NCBI RefSeq assembly: GCF_001509555.1
Contig: NZ_LMAS01000004.1
Span: forward strand, 186,001 to 250,000
Direction: 5' to 3'
Source: Bacillus sp. FJAT-29937
GTDB taxonomy: Bacteria > Bacillota > Bacilli > Bacillales > Cytobacillaceae
Length of the DNA stretch: 64,000 nt
The first letter of the stretch is position 1, and each line of letters starts with the position of its first letter. Below are positions 33,329 to 41,842 of this stretch, in pieces. Below the pieces are notes generated by a model. That model searched no databases. It was not told the DNA's origin and saw only the letters and a list, made by a program, of their open reading frames with translations. Position numbers and translations under genes: made by a program.

Positions 33329-34019
33329 TCAGAACCACCGTTTCATCGAACTTATAGCCAATTCCCCATACCGTTTGAATAAATGGCTGCTCAGGTGTGC
33401 CGATTTTCTTCCTTAACCGTTTTATATGGACATCCACCGTCCGTTCATCGCCATAAAACTGATAGCCCCATACGCGATCTAACAGCTGCTCACGTGAAAA
33501 AACCTGCTTTGGATTTTTCACAAAATAATAAAGCAAGTCAAACTCCTTTGGTGTTAGATTAAGAAGTGGCTGCCCATTAAAATAAACTTCACGTGAATCC
33601 TTACTTATTTTAAAATATTGGCTTGTAATGACATTGCTTTCCTCTTTTTCCATGACGTCCGACTGATAGCGTCTTGTTACAGCTTTTATTCTTGCCATTA
33701 GTGCTAGAGGACTAAATGGCTTTGTCACATAATCATCCGCTCCCATTTCAAGCCCTAACACTTGATCAGAGTCGCTATCCTTTGCCGTTAACATAATAAT
33801 TGGCACTTGACTCAGCTGGCGGATTTTGCGGCAAAGAGTCACTCCATCCATAATCGGAAGCATCCAGTCGACTATAATTAAATCCCATTTCCCTTTATTA
33901 AATCGATCGAAGCCTTCTTGTCCATTATGAACAAAGACTCCCTCATACCCTTCTTTCATAAAAAACATTTCCAGCATGGAACAAACACTTTCATTATCTT
34001 CAACAACGAGAATTTTCAT
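33318..34019 (-). CDS. OmpR-family response regulator, YclJ-like
   Basis: A 233-residue regulator. The receiver domain has acidic residues in VVEDNES and the phospho-acceptor Asp in LIIVDWMLP near residue 51. The Lys is in VTKPFSP near 100. A winged-helix domain follows at about 135-230 (RTVDVHIKRLRKKIG, VWGIGYKF). The ATG at 34019 (MKILVVEDN) is used; it follows a GAAGGTG site, and four codons upstream in the same frame are not conserved. The kinase gene follows. It is divergent from a secreted His-rich protein gene at 34201, a plausible target. Confidence 0.85.
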   Translation of the reverse strand: MKILVVEDNESVCSMLEMFFMKEGYEGVFVHNGQEGFDRFNKGKWDLIIVDWMLPIMDGVTLCRKIRQLSQVPIIMLTAKDSDSDQVLGLEMGADDYVTKPFSPLALMARIKAVTRRYQSDVMEKEESNVITSQYFKISKDSREVYFNGQPLLNLTPKEFDLLYYFVKNPKQVFSREQLLDRVWGYQFYGDERTVDVHIKRLRKKIGTPEQPFIQTVWGIGYKFDETVVLNED

Positions 34020-34200
34020 AAAAACATGCACCTTCCCATGTAAATACCTTTTCTTAAATGTAATCGAATCCTCCCCTATTTTACAATAAATATCACTTAT
34101 CCCTAAGTATTTAACGGAACCGGACCAACTTTTTCCACATTTATTTACTTATTTTGGACATGCTATATACGGATCAAAAAAAACACAAAGGAGAATGCAA

Positions 34201-34839
34201 ATGGTTACAAAAGATTTACTAAAAAAATGGGCGATCGGGATGTTTGCCTTTGGATTCATATTTGCCCAATCAACAGTTATTACATATGCAGAAAACGGCG
34301 GGCATCATGAATTTAAGCGAGACCATCACCATCATTTTGTCAATGAAGGGGATCTTAAACGTCTTTTGGATCAAGGTTATTCCAAAGAAGAGATTCTTAA
34401 AGCCGCTCATATCGCTAAATTTTCAAATAAAACAATTGATGATGTCCTTAATGTTTATAAGAAAAATGATTCCTCATGGGAGAAAACAGCCGAGCATTTT
34501 GGCCTCGATTTGAAGAAGCTTAAGGAGCAATTCCATGTACATAAGGAAAAGTACTTGCAGGATCATAAGGACGAGGTCATCGAAAACGTAGCTGAATATT
34601 CCGGAAAAACGGAAGATGAAATTAAAGCTTGGGCAGACGAAGGTATTTCATTGCGATTTATTGTAATAGGCGCGGCCATTTCAAAGGTTAGCAATAAGGA
34701 TTTATCTGAGGTAATTAAGATGAACAAGGAAGGACTATCCTTTATGGATATAAAAAACAGCCTCAAAATCGATCCCCAAAAAGTCCGCGCAGAAAAGAAA
34801 GTATTGATGATGAAAATAAAAGAGGATATAAAGGATTAA
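34201..34839 (+). CDS. Secreted His-rich protein with duplicated helical region
   Basis: A 212-residue protein with a signal peptide (basic start, hydrophobic 11-25, likely cleavage after ITYA near 28). The mature N-terminus is rich in histidine (GGHHEFKRDHHHHF near 31-44), a possible metal-binding stretch. The rest is helical and charged. Residues of about 74-116 (IAKFSNKTIDDVL ... GLDLKKLKEQ) and 157-200 (ISKVSNKDLSEVI ... KIDPQKVRAE) are diverged copies of one unit of about 43 residues. Start at 34201: AAAGGAG lies 8 bases upstream; an ATG two codons earlier is too close to it. The gene is divergent from the YclJK-like system. I know no function. Confidence 0.75.
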   Translation: MVTKDLLKKWAIGMFAFGFIFAQSTVITYAENGGHHEFKRDHHHHFVNEGDLKRLLDQGYSKEEILKAAHIAKFSNKTIDDVLNVYKKNDSSWEKTAEHFGLDLKKLKEQFHVHKEKYLQDHKDEVIENVAEYSGKTEDEIKAWADEGISLRFIVIGAAISKVSNKDLSEVIKMNKEGLSFMDIKNSLKIDPQKVRAEKKVLMMKIKEDIKD

Positions 34840-34848
34840 ACAATCTCT

Positions 34849-34881
34849 AAGAAGGCTGCCTAGAAGATAAGCAGCCTTCTA
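34849..34881 (+). terminator. Terminator of the His-rich protein gene
   Basis: AGAAGGCTGC and GCAGCCTTCT form a perfect 10-base stem with an 11-base loop. The T-run after it is poor. Confidence 0.65.
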
Positions 34882-35004
34882 CTATTGTTATACTAGCCCC
34901 CAAAACGTGATGTCTTCTTCATTTACTAGAACTTTGGCTCTAAATATTTGTATAATATTTCCGATATTTTCAATACTCACTTACTTTTGTAAAGTGAAAA
35001 AATG

Positions 35005-35045
35005 TTATAATTAGATAAAATTGAAATTTCATGATCTAATTATAA
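35005..35045. promoter_or_regulatory. Perfect 12-base inverted repeat over the yitT-like promoter
   Basis: TTATAATTAGAT (35005-35016) and ATCTAATTATAA (35034-35045) are exact inverted repeats with a 17-base centre. The left arm contains TATAAT (35006-35011), a likely -10 box, so the symmetric site would cover the promoter and start of transcription. Confidence 0.45.
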
Positions 35046-35075
35046 GGGCATTATGTAAAAATTGGGGGAAACTAT

Positions 35076-35969
35076 ATGAACGATTCACCAGAAAATGCAA
35101 TCGCGGCACCCTTGCATAAGGGCTTGTCCAAACCAAAGTTAGCAAAAATCCTGTTCTTTATTTGTTTCGGTTCTGTATTAATGGGGGTAGGAATTGAAGA
35201 GTTTCTTGTTCCGAACAAAATTTTGGATGGAGGAATTACTGGTATCTCCATCATGCTTTCACATGTTACCGGTTTAAGGTTAGGAATATTTATCTTCATT
35301 TTGAATCTCCCCTTTTTCTATATAGGTTATAAACAGATTGGTAAAACCTTCGCATTATCCACCCTACTGGGAATTACAGTTCTCTCTGTTTCAACCGCTC
35401 TTCTCCACGATGTACCCGTATTTACTAAGGATCCTCTTCTCGCAACTGTATTTGGAGGGATTATTTTAGGAGCTGGAGTCGGAATCGTTATTCGCTATGG
35501 CGGCTCTCTCGACGGGACTGAGATATTAGCCATTATCGTGAACAAAAAGCTTCCTTTCTCTGTAGGAGAAATTGTTATGTTTTTTAATCTTTTTATTTTC
35601 GCTTCCGCAGGGTTTGTATTTGGCTGGAATCGAGCGATGTATTCCGTTCTCGCCTATTTTATCGCATACAAAACGATTGATATCGTTATTCAGGGAGTTG
35701 ATGAATCAAAATCTGTCTGGATCATTTCAGAAAACCACAAAATCATCGGAGAAGCTATTCTTGCAAGGCTCGGCCGTGGGGTCACTTATTTAAACGGTGA
35801 AGGGGCTTACACCGGAGATGATAAGAAAGTCATTTTTTGTGTCATCACACGTCTTGAAGAAGCTAAGCTAAAATCAATTGTGGAGGAAATAGACCCGCTT
35901 GCCTTTTTGGCCATCGCCAATATTACAGAGGTCCGCGGCGGACGGTTTAAGAAAAAAGCCATTCATTAA
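35076..35969 (+). CDS. YitT family membrane protein (DUF161/DUF2179)
   Basis: A 297-residue protein. Five or six transmembrane helices span about residues 24-205; the family motifs GVGIEEFLVPNKILDGGITGIS (near 34-55) and RYGGSLDGTEILAI (near 145-158) are clear. A C-terminal cytoplasmic DUF2179 domain follows at about 210-292 (RLGRGVTYLNGEGAYTGDDKKVIFCVI). B. subtilis has several such proteins (YitT, YqfU, YpjC, YxkD, YvjA) and I cannot choose among them. The function is not established. A GGGGGAAA site precedes the ATG. It is convergent with spoVR. Confidence 0.88.
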   Translation: MNDSPENAIAAPLHKGLSKPKLAKILFFICFGSVLMGVGIEEFLVPNKILDGGITGISIMLSHVTGLRLGIFIFILNLPFFYIGYKQIGKTFALSTLLGITVLSVSTALLHDVPVFTKDPLLATVFGGIILGAGVGIVIRYGGSLDGTEILAIIVNKKLPFSVGEIVMFFNLFIFASAGFVFGWNRAMYSVLAYFIAYKTIDIVIQGVDESKSVWIISENHKIIGEAILARLGRGVTYLNGEGAYTGDDKKVIFCVITRLEEAKLKSIVEEIDPLAFLAIANITEVRGGRFKKKAIH

Positions 35970-35988
35970 AAAAATATTATTCAAAAAA

Positions 35989-36015
35989 ACAACGACAAGC
36001 CCCACCTGTCGTTGT
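35989..36015. terminator. Bidirectional terminator between yitT-like gene and spoVR
   Basis: ACAACGACA (35989-35997) and TGTCGTTGT (36007-36015) form a perfect stem, with an A-run on the left and TTTCTTTC on the right. Confidence 0.78.
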
Positions 36016-36025
36016 TTCTTTCATT

Positions 36026-37441
36026 TTATAAATACTTCCGATGAATCCCTTTCCCATCATACGTAAATAGCATATTCTTTCCTTCTACGATCGTTTCAAT
36101 GTGGACACTTCTTCCCCATAGCTGCTGGACATAAGGCAGTACTTTCTCTAAATATTTTAGGTCCAATTCGATGCCTTCAAACCAATGCTTTAAATAAAGC
36201 TCTCCATTTTTCAAGTAATCTCCGTCGTTTACGGTCAAATATGGGAATCCACCATTGACACGCATACTTACGAGCTGATCGCGAACATGTTCCCATTGCT
36301 TATCGACAACTTTATAATCCTTGCCTTGCTTTTGGAAGAGGTACATATCCTCTCTCATCACTAAATCCTTAGTCAAGTAATTTCGCAGGAATGAAATGTC
36401 AGACTCAATTTCACGAACCTCAAACATTTTCTCGCGACCTGTTCCAGCTTTCACTCCGCGCTTTTTCATTTCATCTGTTGGATTATCATATCTTTCTTCA
36501 ATATCCTCAAAGATTTTTAAACCAAGATAATAAGGATTAATGCTTGTGCGGGATGGCTGAACAACCCCTGCATTGAGCTTTGCAAATTCCAATGCCTCTG
36601 CACTTGTTAGATCCATTTCTCTAAGAATTCGCTGATGCCAGTATGATGCCCAGCCCTCATTCATGATTTTTGTTTCCAGCTGTGGCCAGAAGTAAAGCAT
36701 CTCTTCCCGCATCATTGTTAATATATCACGCTGCCAGTCGGTAAGCTCACGGCTATAGCTTTCAATAAATAGCAATAAATCCTTTTCAGGCTGTGGAGGA
36801 ATTTTCTTCATCTTCTTTACCCGATCTGGTTTTCGATTATTCCTTTCATCAAGATTCCATAAATCATCGTAAGGAGAGGTTGCAGCTGGTTCCTCTTCTT
36901 CATATTCAACATCATCTAAATTCCAGGAGAGCTTTGGTCTCATTAAGGATGGATCGATATGTTCTTCAATGGCTAGAACAGCATCTAAGAAGGTTTCCAC
37001 TGCTTTTTTGCCGTGTAAAATTTCGTATTGTCTAATTCTTTGGGCTGTTGCCGCCATGCTTTCGACCATATCGCGCTTTGTGTTTTGAAAACGAATATTG
37101 TTTTTAAAGAAATCACAATGTGCCAGAACATGCGCTACAATTAATTTATTCTGAATTAATGAATTGGAATCGAGCAAAAAGGCGTAGCATGGATCTGAAT
37201 TGATGACAAGCTCATAAATTTTCGATAATCCAAGATCATAATGAAGCTTCATTTTGAAAAATTGCTTTCCAAAGCTCCAGTGAGAAAAACGCGTTGGCAT
37301 CCCATAGGCGCCAAAAGTATAAATAATATCTGCTGGGCATATTTCATATCGCATCGGATAATAATCTAAGCCAAAACCTTTAGCAATTTCTGTAATTTCT
37401 TCAATTGCGTTATTTAGCTGCTTACGGTCCTCTTCCAGCAT
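36026..37441 (-). CDS. spoVR: Stage V sporulation protein R
   Basis: A 471-residue SpoVR-family protein of the expected length (B. subtilis 468). Characteristic stretches are [34 protein letters not shown] (two pieces near residues 26-60), [11 protein letters not shown] near 90, [12 protein letters not shown] near 105-116, and [15 protein letters not shown] near 262-276. SpoVR takes part in spore cortex formation in B. subtilis and is made in the mother cell under SigE. A CATAGATT stretch upstream on the minus strand resembles a SigE -10, but no clear -35 is seen. It stands alone behind its own start region. Confidence 0.93.
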   Translation of the reverse strand: MLEEDRKQLNNAIEEITEIAKGFGLDYYPMRYEICPADIIYTFGAYGMPTRFSHWSFGKQFFKMKLHYDLGLSKIYELVINSDPCYAFLLDSNSLIQNKLIVAHVLAHCDFFKNNIRFQNTKRDMVESMAATAQRIRQYEILHGKKAVETFLDAVLAIEEHIDPSLMRPKLSWNLDDVEYEEEEPAATSPYDDLWNLDERNNRKPDRVKKMKKIPPQPEKDLLLFIESYSRELTDWQRDILTMMREEMLYFWPQLETKIMNEGWASYWHQRILREMDLTSAEALEFAKLNAGVVQPSRTSINPYYLGLKIFEDIEERYDNPTDEMKKRGVKAGTGREKMFEVREIESDISFLRNYLTKDLVMREDMYLFQKQGKDYKVVDKQWEHVRDQLVSMRVNGGFPYLTVNDGDYLKNGELYLKHWFEGIELDLKYLEKVLPYVQQLWGRSVHIETIVEGKNMLFTYDGKGIHRKYL

Positions 37442-37511
37442 TTACAATTCCCCCTTTTTGTTCTTATCACAATCTATGAAAAAATAGGCGGAATGATGAG
37501 TTGGAGTTAGA

Positions 37512-37548
37512 ACAAAAAAGCGGAAGACTATCGTCTCCCGCTTTTTTT
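37512..37548 (-). terminator. Terminator of the PepSY gene pair
   Basis: On the minus strand AAAAGCGGGAGACGA and TCGTCTTCCGCTTTT form a long stem with one mismatch, followed by T. It lies right after the stop at 37552. Confidence 0.8.
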
Positions 37549-37551
37549 ACC

Positions 37552-38130
37552 TTAATTATCGCTGTCATCATCATTATTTTTATCATCGCCATCGTCATCA
37601 ATCTCGACATCTAATACCTTCCCAGTTACAGCATCAATGTCTACCTCGGCCTCGCCCTTACTCGTTTTCAGTTCCACTTCATAAATAAATTGATTGTCAT
37701 CCTCATCACGATTAATTTCTGTGACCTTGCCACCCACTTCCTTTTCAGCAATTTCTATTGCTTTTTGAATTGAAATATAATTATTCGAAATAGATTTATC
37801 TGTCTTTTCAAAATCATCATCTAAATCTTCTCTCACTGATAGAACTTCACCTGTAATGGCATCAATGCGGATTTCAAACTCCTTATCCTTATTCTCTATT
37901 TCCACTTCAAAATAGCGCTTTTCGGATTCTTTTTCCAATTCAATGCTTTCAACATGTCCCTCAGCCTTTGTTAAGGCAATCTTAATGGCTTCTTCATGGG
38001 TTATCATTTTCTGATTCGCGTTTTGCAGCTCTGCTTTTGAATATTCGTTTTTTGCAGCACCAGCCGCAACGGCTCCCCCTAAAATAACTGCTGCCGAAAC
38101 GGCTCCAATAATAAACTTTTTCTTCATCAT
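37552..38130 (-). CDS. Secreted/anchored protein with two PepSY domains (YkoI-like)
   Basis: A 192-residue protein. The signal peptide or anchor is near residues 5-27 (FIIGAVSAAVILGGAVAAGAA). Two PepSY repeats follow at about 45-105 (MITHEEAIKIALTKAEGHV ... RIDAITGEVLSV) and 118-180 (YISIQKAIEIAEKEVGGKV ... DIDAVTGKVLDV), then a C-terminal aspartate-rich tail (DDDGDDKNNDDDSDN). PepSY proteins are thought to inhibit peptidases or modulate sensor kinases. AAAGGAGG precedes two adjacent ATGs at 38130 and 38127; either may be used. It is the last gene of the ykoG-ykoH-type operon. Confidence 0.78.
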   Translation of the reverse strand: MMKKKFIIGAVSAAVILGGAVAAGAAKNEYSKAELQNANQKMITHEEAIKIALTKAEGHVESIELEKESEKRYFEVEIENKDKEFEIRIDAITGEVLSVREDLDDDFEKTDKSISNNYISIQKAIEIAEKEVGGKVTEINRDEDDNQFIYEVELKTSKGEAEVDIDAVTGKVLDVEIDDDGDDKNNDDDSDN

Positions 38131-38234
38131 TTTTCCTCCTTTAATCTTTTTCCTTACATCTACAATATAGACTTGCAATATTAAAGGAAAAGAATAGGAA
38201 GATTAAAAATTGATGAGAATCATGTGACTCTTTT

Positions 38235-38789
38235 CTAATCATCCCATGTAATAGATAGCACTTCACCTGTTATTGCATTGATTTGGACGGTTGCTTCCCG
38301 ATCATCTGTAGTATCAATTTCAACAAGATAATAATGTATATTATCATCCGACTCTAAATCAACATCATTTATTTCACCCTTTACTTCCTTTAAAGCAATT
38401 TGAATAGCCTCATCCTCTGTAATGATTACGGTTGCTTCATTTTCGGTTATGGGCTTTGCTGGAGGATTAGGTTCCACTTGTTCTGAATCCGTATTATTGG
38501 ATGAGATGTTACTTTTTTTAGTAAAAGAAATGACCTCTCCATTTTCAGCATCCAGCTTGATTTCATAGTTCATCTCATTTCGATCCATTTCAATGTCAAA
38601 TTGATTATTCTTCAGGATTATTTCTGTTACCTGTCCATTGTATCTTTCCTCTACGAGAGTTTTAGCTTCGCTTTTGGATAGAATTTCAGCAGATGGATTT
38701 ATAACAGGTCCCAAAACTTTAAAAGCAATAAATAGGATAACAATGGCTGCAATACCCATCATGACAAAAAGAAAACGTTTGTTTTTCAA
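38235..38789 (-). CDS. Membrane-anchored protein with two PepSY domains (YkoJ-like)
   Basis: A 184-residue protein. The N-terminal anchor is at about residues 5-28. PepSY-like repeats lie at about 38-92 (ILSKSEAKTLVEERYNGQV ... KLDAENGEVISF) and 120-182 (VIITEDEAIQIALKEVKGEI ... QINAITGEVLSI). A spacer rich in Pro, Asn and Ser sits between them. The second repeat is the better match. It lies 77 bases after the kinase gene in the same direction and before a second PepSY gene, the arrangement of ykoGHJI in B. subtilis. It likely acts outside the membrane next to the sensor domain. Confidence 0.75.
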   Translation of the reverse strand: MKNKRFLFVMMGIAAIVILFIAFKVLGPVINPSAEILSKSEAKTLVEERYNGQVTEIILKNNQFDIEMDRNEMNYEIKLDAENGEVISFTKKSNISSNNTDSEQVEPNPPAKPITENEATVIITEDEAIQIALKEVKGEINDVDLESDDNIHYYLVEIDTTDDREATVQINAITGEVLSITWDD

Positions 38790-38866
38790 AAGGATAACAC
38801 CTCACCTTCTATACTCCTTCCATTTTCCTATATGAAAATGAGAAAAAGATGAGAATAGTAATATTT

Positions 38867-40219
38867 TTATTCTTTAATTGTTAAAGTCACTGTTGTTCCA
38901 GTATTTTCCTTACTTTCCAGCATGACACGCACATCTATGGCATCGGCAATTTCCTTTGCAAGCGATAGTCCAAGGCCTGAGCCGCCGCTCTTTCTGCTTC
39001 TAGCTTGATCAACACGATAGAAACGATCAAATACCTTTGACAATGCCTCTTCTGGTATTCCAAGCCCTCGGTCAATTATTTTAATATAGGCTTCATTTTT
39101 ATCTAAGCCAACAGCAATGGTAATCATGTCATCACTATATTTACGGGCGTTATCGAGAAATATAAACAATAGCTGCTTAAGTTTTTGCTCATCTGTAGTG
39201 ACAGAGATAGAAGTCAATTGTTCCCCTTCAATCACAACATCACGATTATAAGCATTTTGAAACCCTTTTACCGTTTGTTTCAAAACATCGATTAAATTTA
39301 TGTTTGTTAGCTTAAGATTCCACTGTTCATTATGCTTAGCAAGCAATAATAGCTGCTCGGTCATTTCCCTCATACGAATGGATTCTGACAGGATAGCCTC
39401 AATAGATTCATTAAACAACTCAGGCTCCTTTAAGCCTCTTCTCTTTAAAAGACTTGCGTAGCTTTCAATAACCGTTAATGGCGTTTTAAGCTCATGCGAT
39501 GCATTGGAAACGAATTGCTTCTGTTTTTCGAAGTTTGCCTCAAGCAAATCAATCATATGGTTAAACGTCTCACCCATTTGATAAAGCTCGTCTTTTGACC
39601 CTTCCTCTAATGGCAGACGCTTGAATTGACCGCTTTCCTTAATTTCGCTCATTGTTTTAATCATACTTGTTACTGGCTTAATGAGAAGATTACTTAGTAG
39701 CCTACTTGAAATAAACACTGGAATTAAAGCAAGCATCGTAACCATGATTAACACAAGCCTAAGTGTTTGGAGGTTTTCAATCGATTTTTCTAAGCTCTTT
39801 GTTATTTGCAGATTTGCGATGTTTCCATCAGGTAGAATAATCGGCATAGAATGAAAGGCATAGGCGCGCTTATTTATAATAACTTCCTTACTTACCTCGC
39901 CTGTATAATATTCTACATTCTGTTTACTCAATTCTTTTTCATTTAAGGATGTAACAGCTGATGACTTCTTTGTGTCAGGCCTAACGATTAGAATCATACC
40001 TTCCACTGGAAGATATGATCTCAGAAGTTCTTTCTCTGGAATGGTTTCGAGATATTTGTTAAACGTCATGGATGTCATTTTCATTTCTTCTCTGGCTGTT
40101 TCAAGTTCGCTGTTAATGAGTAAATTGTTAAATAAGAAATAAATCGAAATATTCATTATTACTAACAGGAATGTAAATAAAACCGCGGTATTAAGGTTGA
40201 TCTTATTACTCAGCTTCAT
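38867..40219 (-). CDS. Membrane sensor histidine kinase, YkoH-like
   Basis: A 450-residue kinase. Transmembrane helices lie near residues 12-33 and 155-178 and enclose a sensor loop of about 120 residues. HAMP lies at about 180-230. HisKA has QFVSNASHELKTPLTVIESY near 234-253, the N box is QLLFIFLDNARKYSD, and G boxes are DRGLGIP and GSGLGLSLA. The ATG at 40219 overlaps the regulator stop by ATGA. Downstream are two PepSY genes, as with ykoH in B. subtilis, so the PepSY proteins probably tune this kinase. Confidence 0.83.
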   Translation of the reverse strand: MKLSNKINLNTAVLFTFLLVIMNISIYFLFNNLLINSELETAREEMKMTSMTFNKYLETIPEKELLRSYLPVEGMILIVRPDTKKSSAVTSLNEKELSKQNVEYYTGEVSKEVIINKRAYAFHSMPIILPDGNIANLQITKSLEKSIENLQTLRLVLIMVTMLALIPVFISSRLLSNLLIKPVTSMIKTMSEIKESGQFKRLPLEEGSKDELYQMGETFNHMIDLLEANFEKQKQFVSNASHELKTPLTVIESYASLLKRRGLKEPELFNESIEAILSESIRMREMTEQLLLLAKHNEQWNLKLTNINLIDVLKQTVKGFQNAYNRDVVIEGEQLTSISVTTDEQKLKQLLFIFLDNARKYSDDMITIAVGLDKNEAYIKIIDRGLGIPEEALSKVFDRFYRVDQARSRKSGGSGLGLSLAKEIADAIDVRVMLESKENTGTTVTLTIKE

Positions 40220-40908
40220 TTTGTTACCTTAAGAACGTAGCCAACACCACGTATTGTATGAATTAATGGCTCATTTTCAAGAGTATCAATTTTTTTTCTT
40301 AAATAGCGGATATATACGTCTACTACATTTGTATCGCCAAAAAAGTCGTATCCCCATACGGCTTCTAATATTTGGTCACGGTTTAATACCTGCAATTTGT
40401 TTTTTAACAAATAAGCTAGAAGATCAAATTCTCTTGGAGTTAATTCGATGTCATCTTCTCCTCTAATAACTTCATGTGTCTTTTCATTTAATTTTAAATC
40501 CGCTAATGCTAGCCAGTCAGTTTCTTTCTTTTGTTCGACTGCTTTATGTCTTAATGCAGCTCGAACCCTTGCCAGCAATTCTTCTATTTGGAATGGTTTC
40601 GTTATGTAATCATTTGCCCCTAAATCCAGCCCCGAAACTTTATCTTCAACCGAATCCTTCGCTGTTAACAACAAAATAGGTGTATGGCTGTCGCTCATTC
40701 GAATTCGCCGCAAAATTTCAATTCCGCTTAATCCGGGAAGCATGACATCCAATAATATTAAATCCCATTTACTTGACCGATATTCCTCAAGGCCCTTGAT
40801 TCCGTCCATTGCTTTTGTCACCTTATAGCCTTCATATTCAAGCTCCAGTTCAAGCAGCCTTGCTATTTTCTCTTCATCCTCAATAACTAAAATTGATTCT
40901 TTACTCAA
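40216..40908 (-). CDS. OmpR-family response regulator, YkoG-like
   Basis: A 230-residue regulator. The receiver acidic pair is in VIEDEEK, the phospho-Asp in LILLDVMLP near residue 50, and the Lys in ITKPFQ near 100. The winged helix lies at about 130-228 (DVYIRYLRKKID, IRGVGYVLKV). The start is taken as a TTG at 40908, 5 bases after GGGGAGA. The frame extends nine codons further to a non-ideal ATG at 40935, but family members begin just before ILVIEDEEK. It is the first gene of a four-gene unit with the kinase and two PepSY genes. Confidence 0.83.
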   Translation of the reverse strand: MSKESILVIEDEEKIARLLELELEYEGYKVTKAMDGIKGLEEYRSSKWDLILLDVMLPGLSGIEILRRIRMSDSHTPILLLTAKDSVEDKVSGLDLGANDYITKPFQIEELLARVRAALRHKAVEQKKETDWLALADLKLNEKTHEVIRGEDDIELTPREFDLLAYLLKNKLQVLNRDQILEAVWGYDFFGDTNVVDVYIRYLRKKIDTLENEPLIHTIRGVGYVLKVTK

Positions 40909-41000
40909 TGGAGTCTCCCCTTTTTCAATAACCATTTATTAATCAAGGTTAGCAAAAATCAGCCATTAATTCATTATCCATAAGATTAAATAGGAAAAAA

Positions 41001-41037
41001 GAAGGGATAAGGAGCATTTATGCCCTCTTATCCCTTC
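41001..41037 (-). terminator. Terminator of yhdC
   Basis: GAAGGGATAAG and its complement CTTATCCCTTC bound a loop. On the minus strand a TTTTTT run follows. The yhdC stop codon TAA lies in the stem. Confidence 0.78.
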
Positions 41038-41342
41038 TGCTCGTCTACTGTCAGTTGTAGAAGCTTATTATTTTTTAAACTATGTGAAATATTGACCGTT
41101 ACTTTTTTGAGCTGATTATTTTCTTTCACTTCAAAAACAAAGGAATCCACCACATCGGTTTCAGAAATCTGCTTTCTGCCTGCATATTGAAATTCAATAA
41201 CCTCTTCACCTGGATAATCCTCTTTGACAACCGCAGTAGCAATACGTCCATACTTTTCATAACCATTTTGAGCAAACGCCAAACTGTGGACGTTCATAAA
41301 TAAACTAATGGTAAACAATATACAAAAAAGCTTTCTCATCAT
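41028..41342 (-). CDS. yhdC: Secreted DUF3889 protein (YhdC-like)
   Basis: A 104-residue secreted protein. The signal peptide lies at residues 1-24 (MRKLFCILFTISLFM ..., cleavage after AFA). The mature part KYGRIATAVVKEDYPGEEVIEFQYAGRKQ and a C-terminal strand-rich stretch fit DUF3889. B. subtilis YhdC has this size and adjoins yhdB, as here. AGGAGG precedes two adjacent ATGs. Its function is unknown. Confidence 0.75.
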   Translation of the reverse strand: MMRKLFCILFTISLFMNVHSLAFAQNGYEKYGRIATAVVKEDYPGEEVIEFQYAGRKQISETDVVDSFVFEVKENNQLKKVTVNISHSLKNNKLLQLTVDEQKG

Positions 41343-41548
41343 TTGTCCTCCTGTAAAAACACTTTTTTCTATTGTTTGTATGATTCCAATTTTTTATGAG
41401 GCTTGTCCACTTTTTTTATTTTAATTTTTAAATATACAGGAAAAAGTTGAAAACCCTTTACAACCAACATGTCCAACATTTACAGTGTAATTTTAAATGA
41501 CAAAAACATAAGCTAAAGTCAACTCCTTAAGATGAAGGAGATGGACAA

Positions 41549-41800
41549 ATGAATAAATTAGATTATGACCGAGCGTTATATTATACACACCGCTCTGAAT
41601 GGGATAACTTGTTAATATTGATGGTGAGAACGGAAGATCACTTTCTTTCCAAAAAGATCGAACACTTCCTTCATGCGTACAACTTTGAAAAAGACTATTC
41701 CGTTATCGAGAAACATCTATATTCTTTACTTCGTTACATCGACCATGCTAATGCCTATACTACTTACGAATTGCAAGAGGAGATTTACCAGTTGCCATAA
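41549..41800 (+). CDS. yhdB: YhdB-like small protein
   Basis: An 83-residue soluble protein. DYDRALYYTHRSEWDNLLIL at residues 4-23 and KKIEHFLHAYNFEKDY at 35-50 match my memory of B. subtilis YhdB (80 aa). A GAAGGAGATGG site precedes the ATG. It is divergent from yhdC and convergent with yhcZ, the B. subtilis order. There is no membrane segment and no known function. Confidence 0.78.
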   Translation: MNKLDYDRALYYTHRSEWDNLLILMVRTEDHFLSKKIEHFLHAYNFEKDYSVIEKHLYSLLRYIDHANAYTTYELQEEIYQLP

Positions 41801-41813
41801 GAATTCCACCACC

Positions 41814-41842
41814 AAAAAACACGGTTTCATACCGTGTTTTTT
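41814..41842. terminator. Bidirectional terminator between yhdB and yhcZ
   Basis: AAAAAACACGGT (41814-41825) and ACCGTGTTTTTT (41831-41842) are a perfect 12-base inverted repeat between convergent genes. The right end overlaps the yhcZ stop. Confidence 0.85.
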
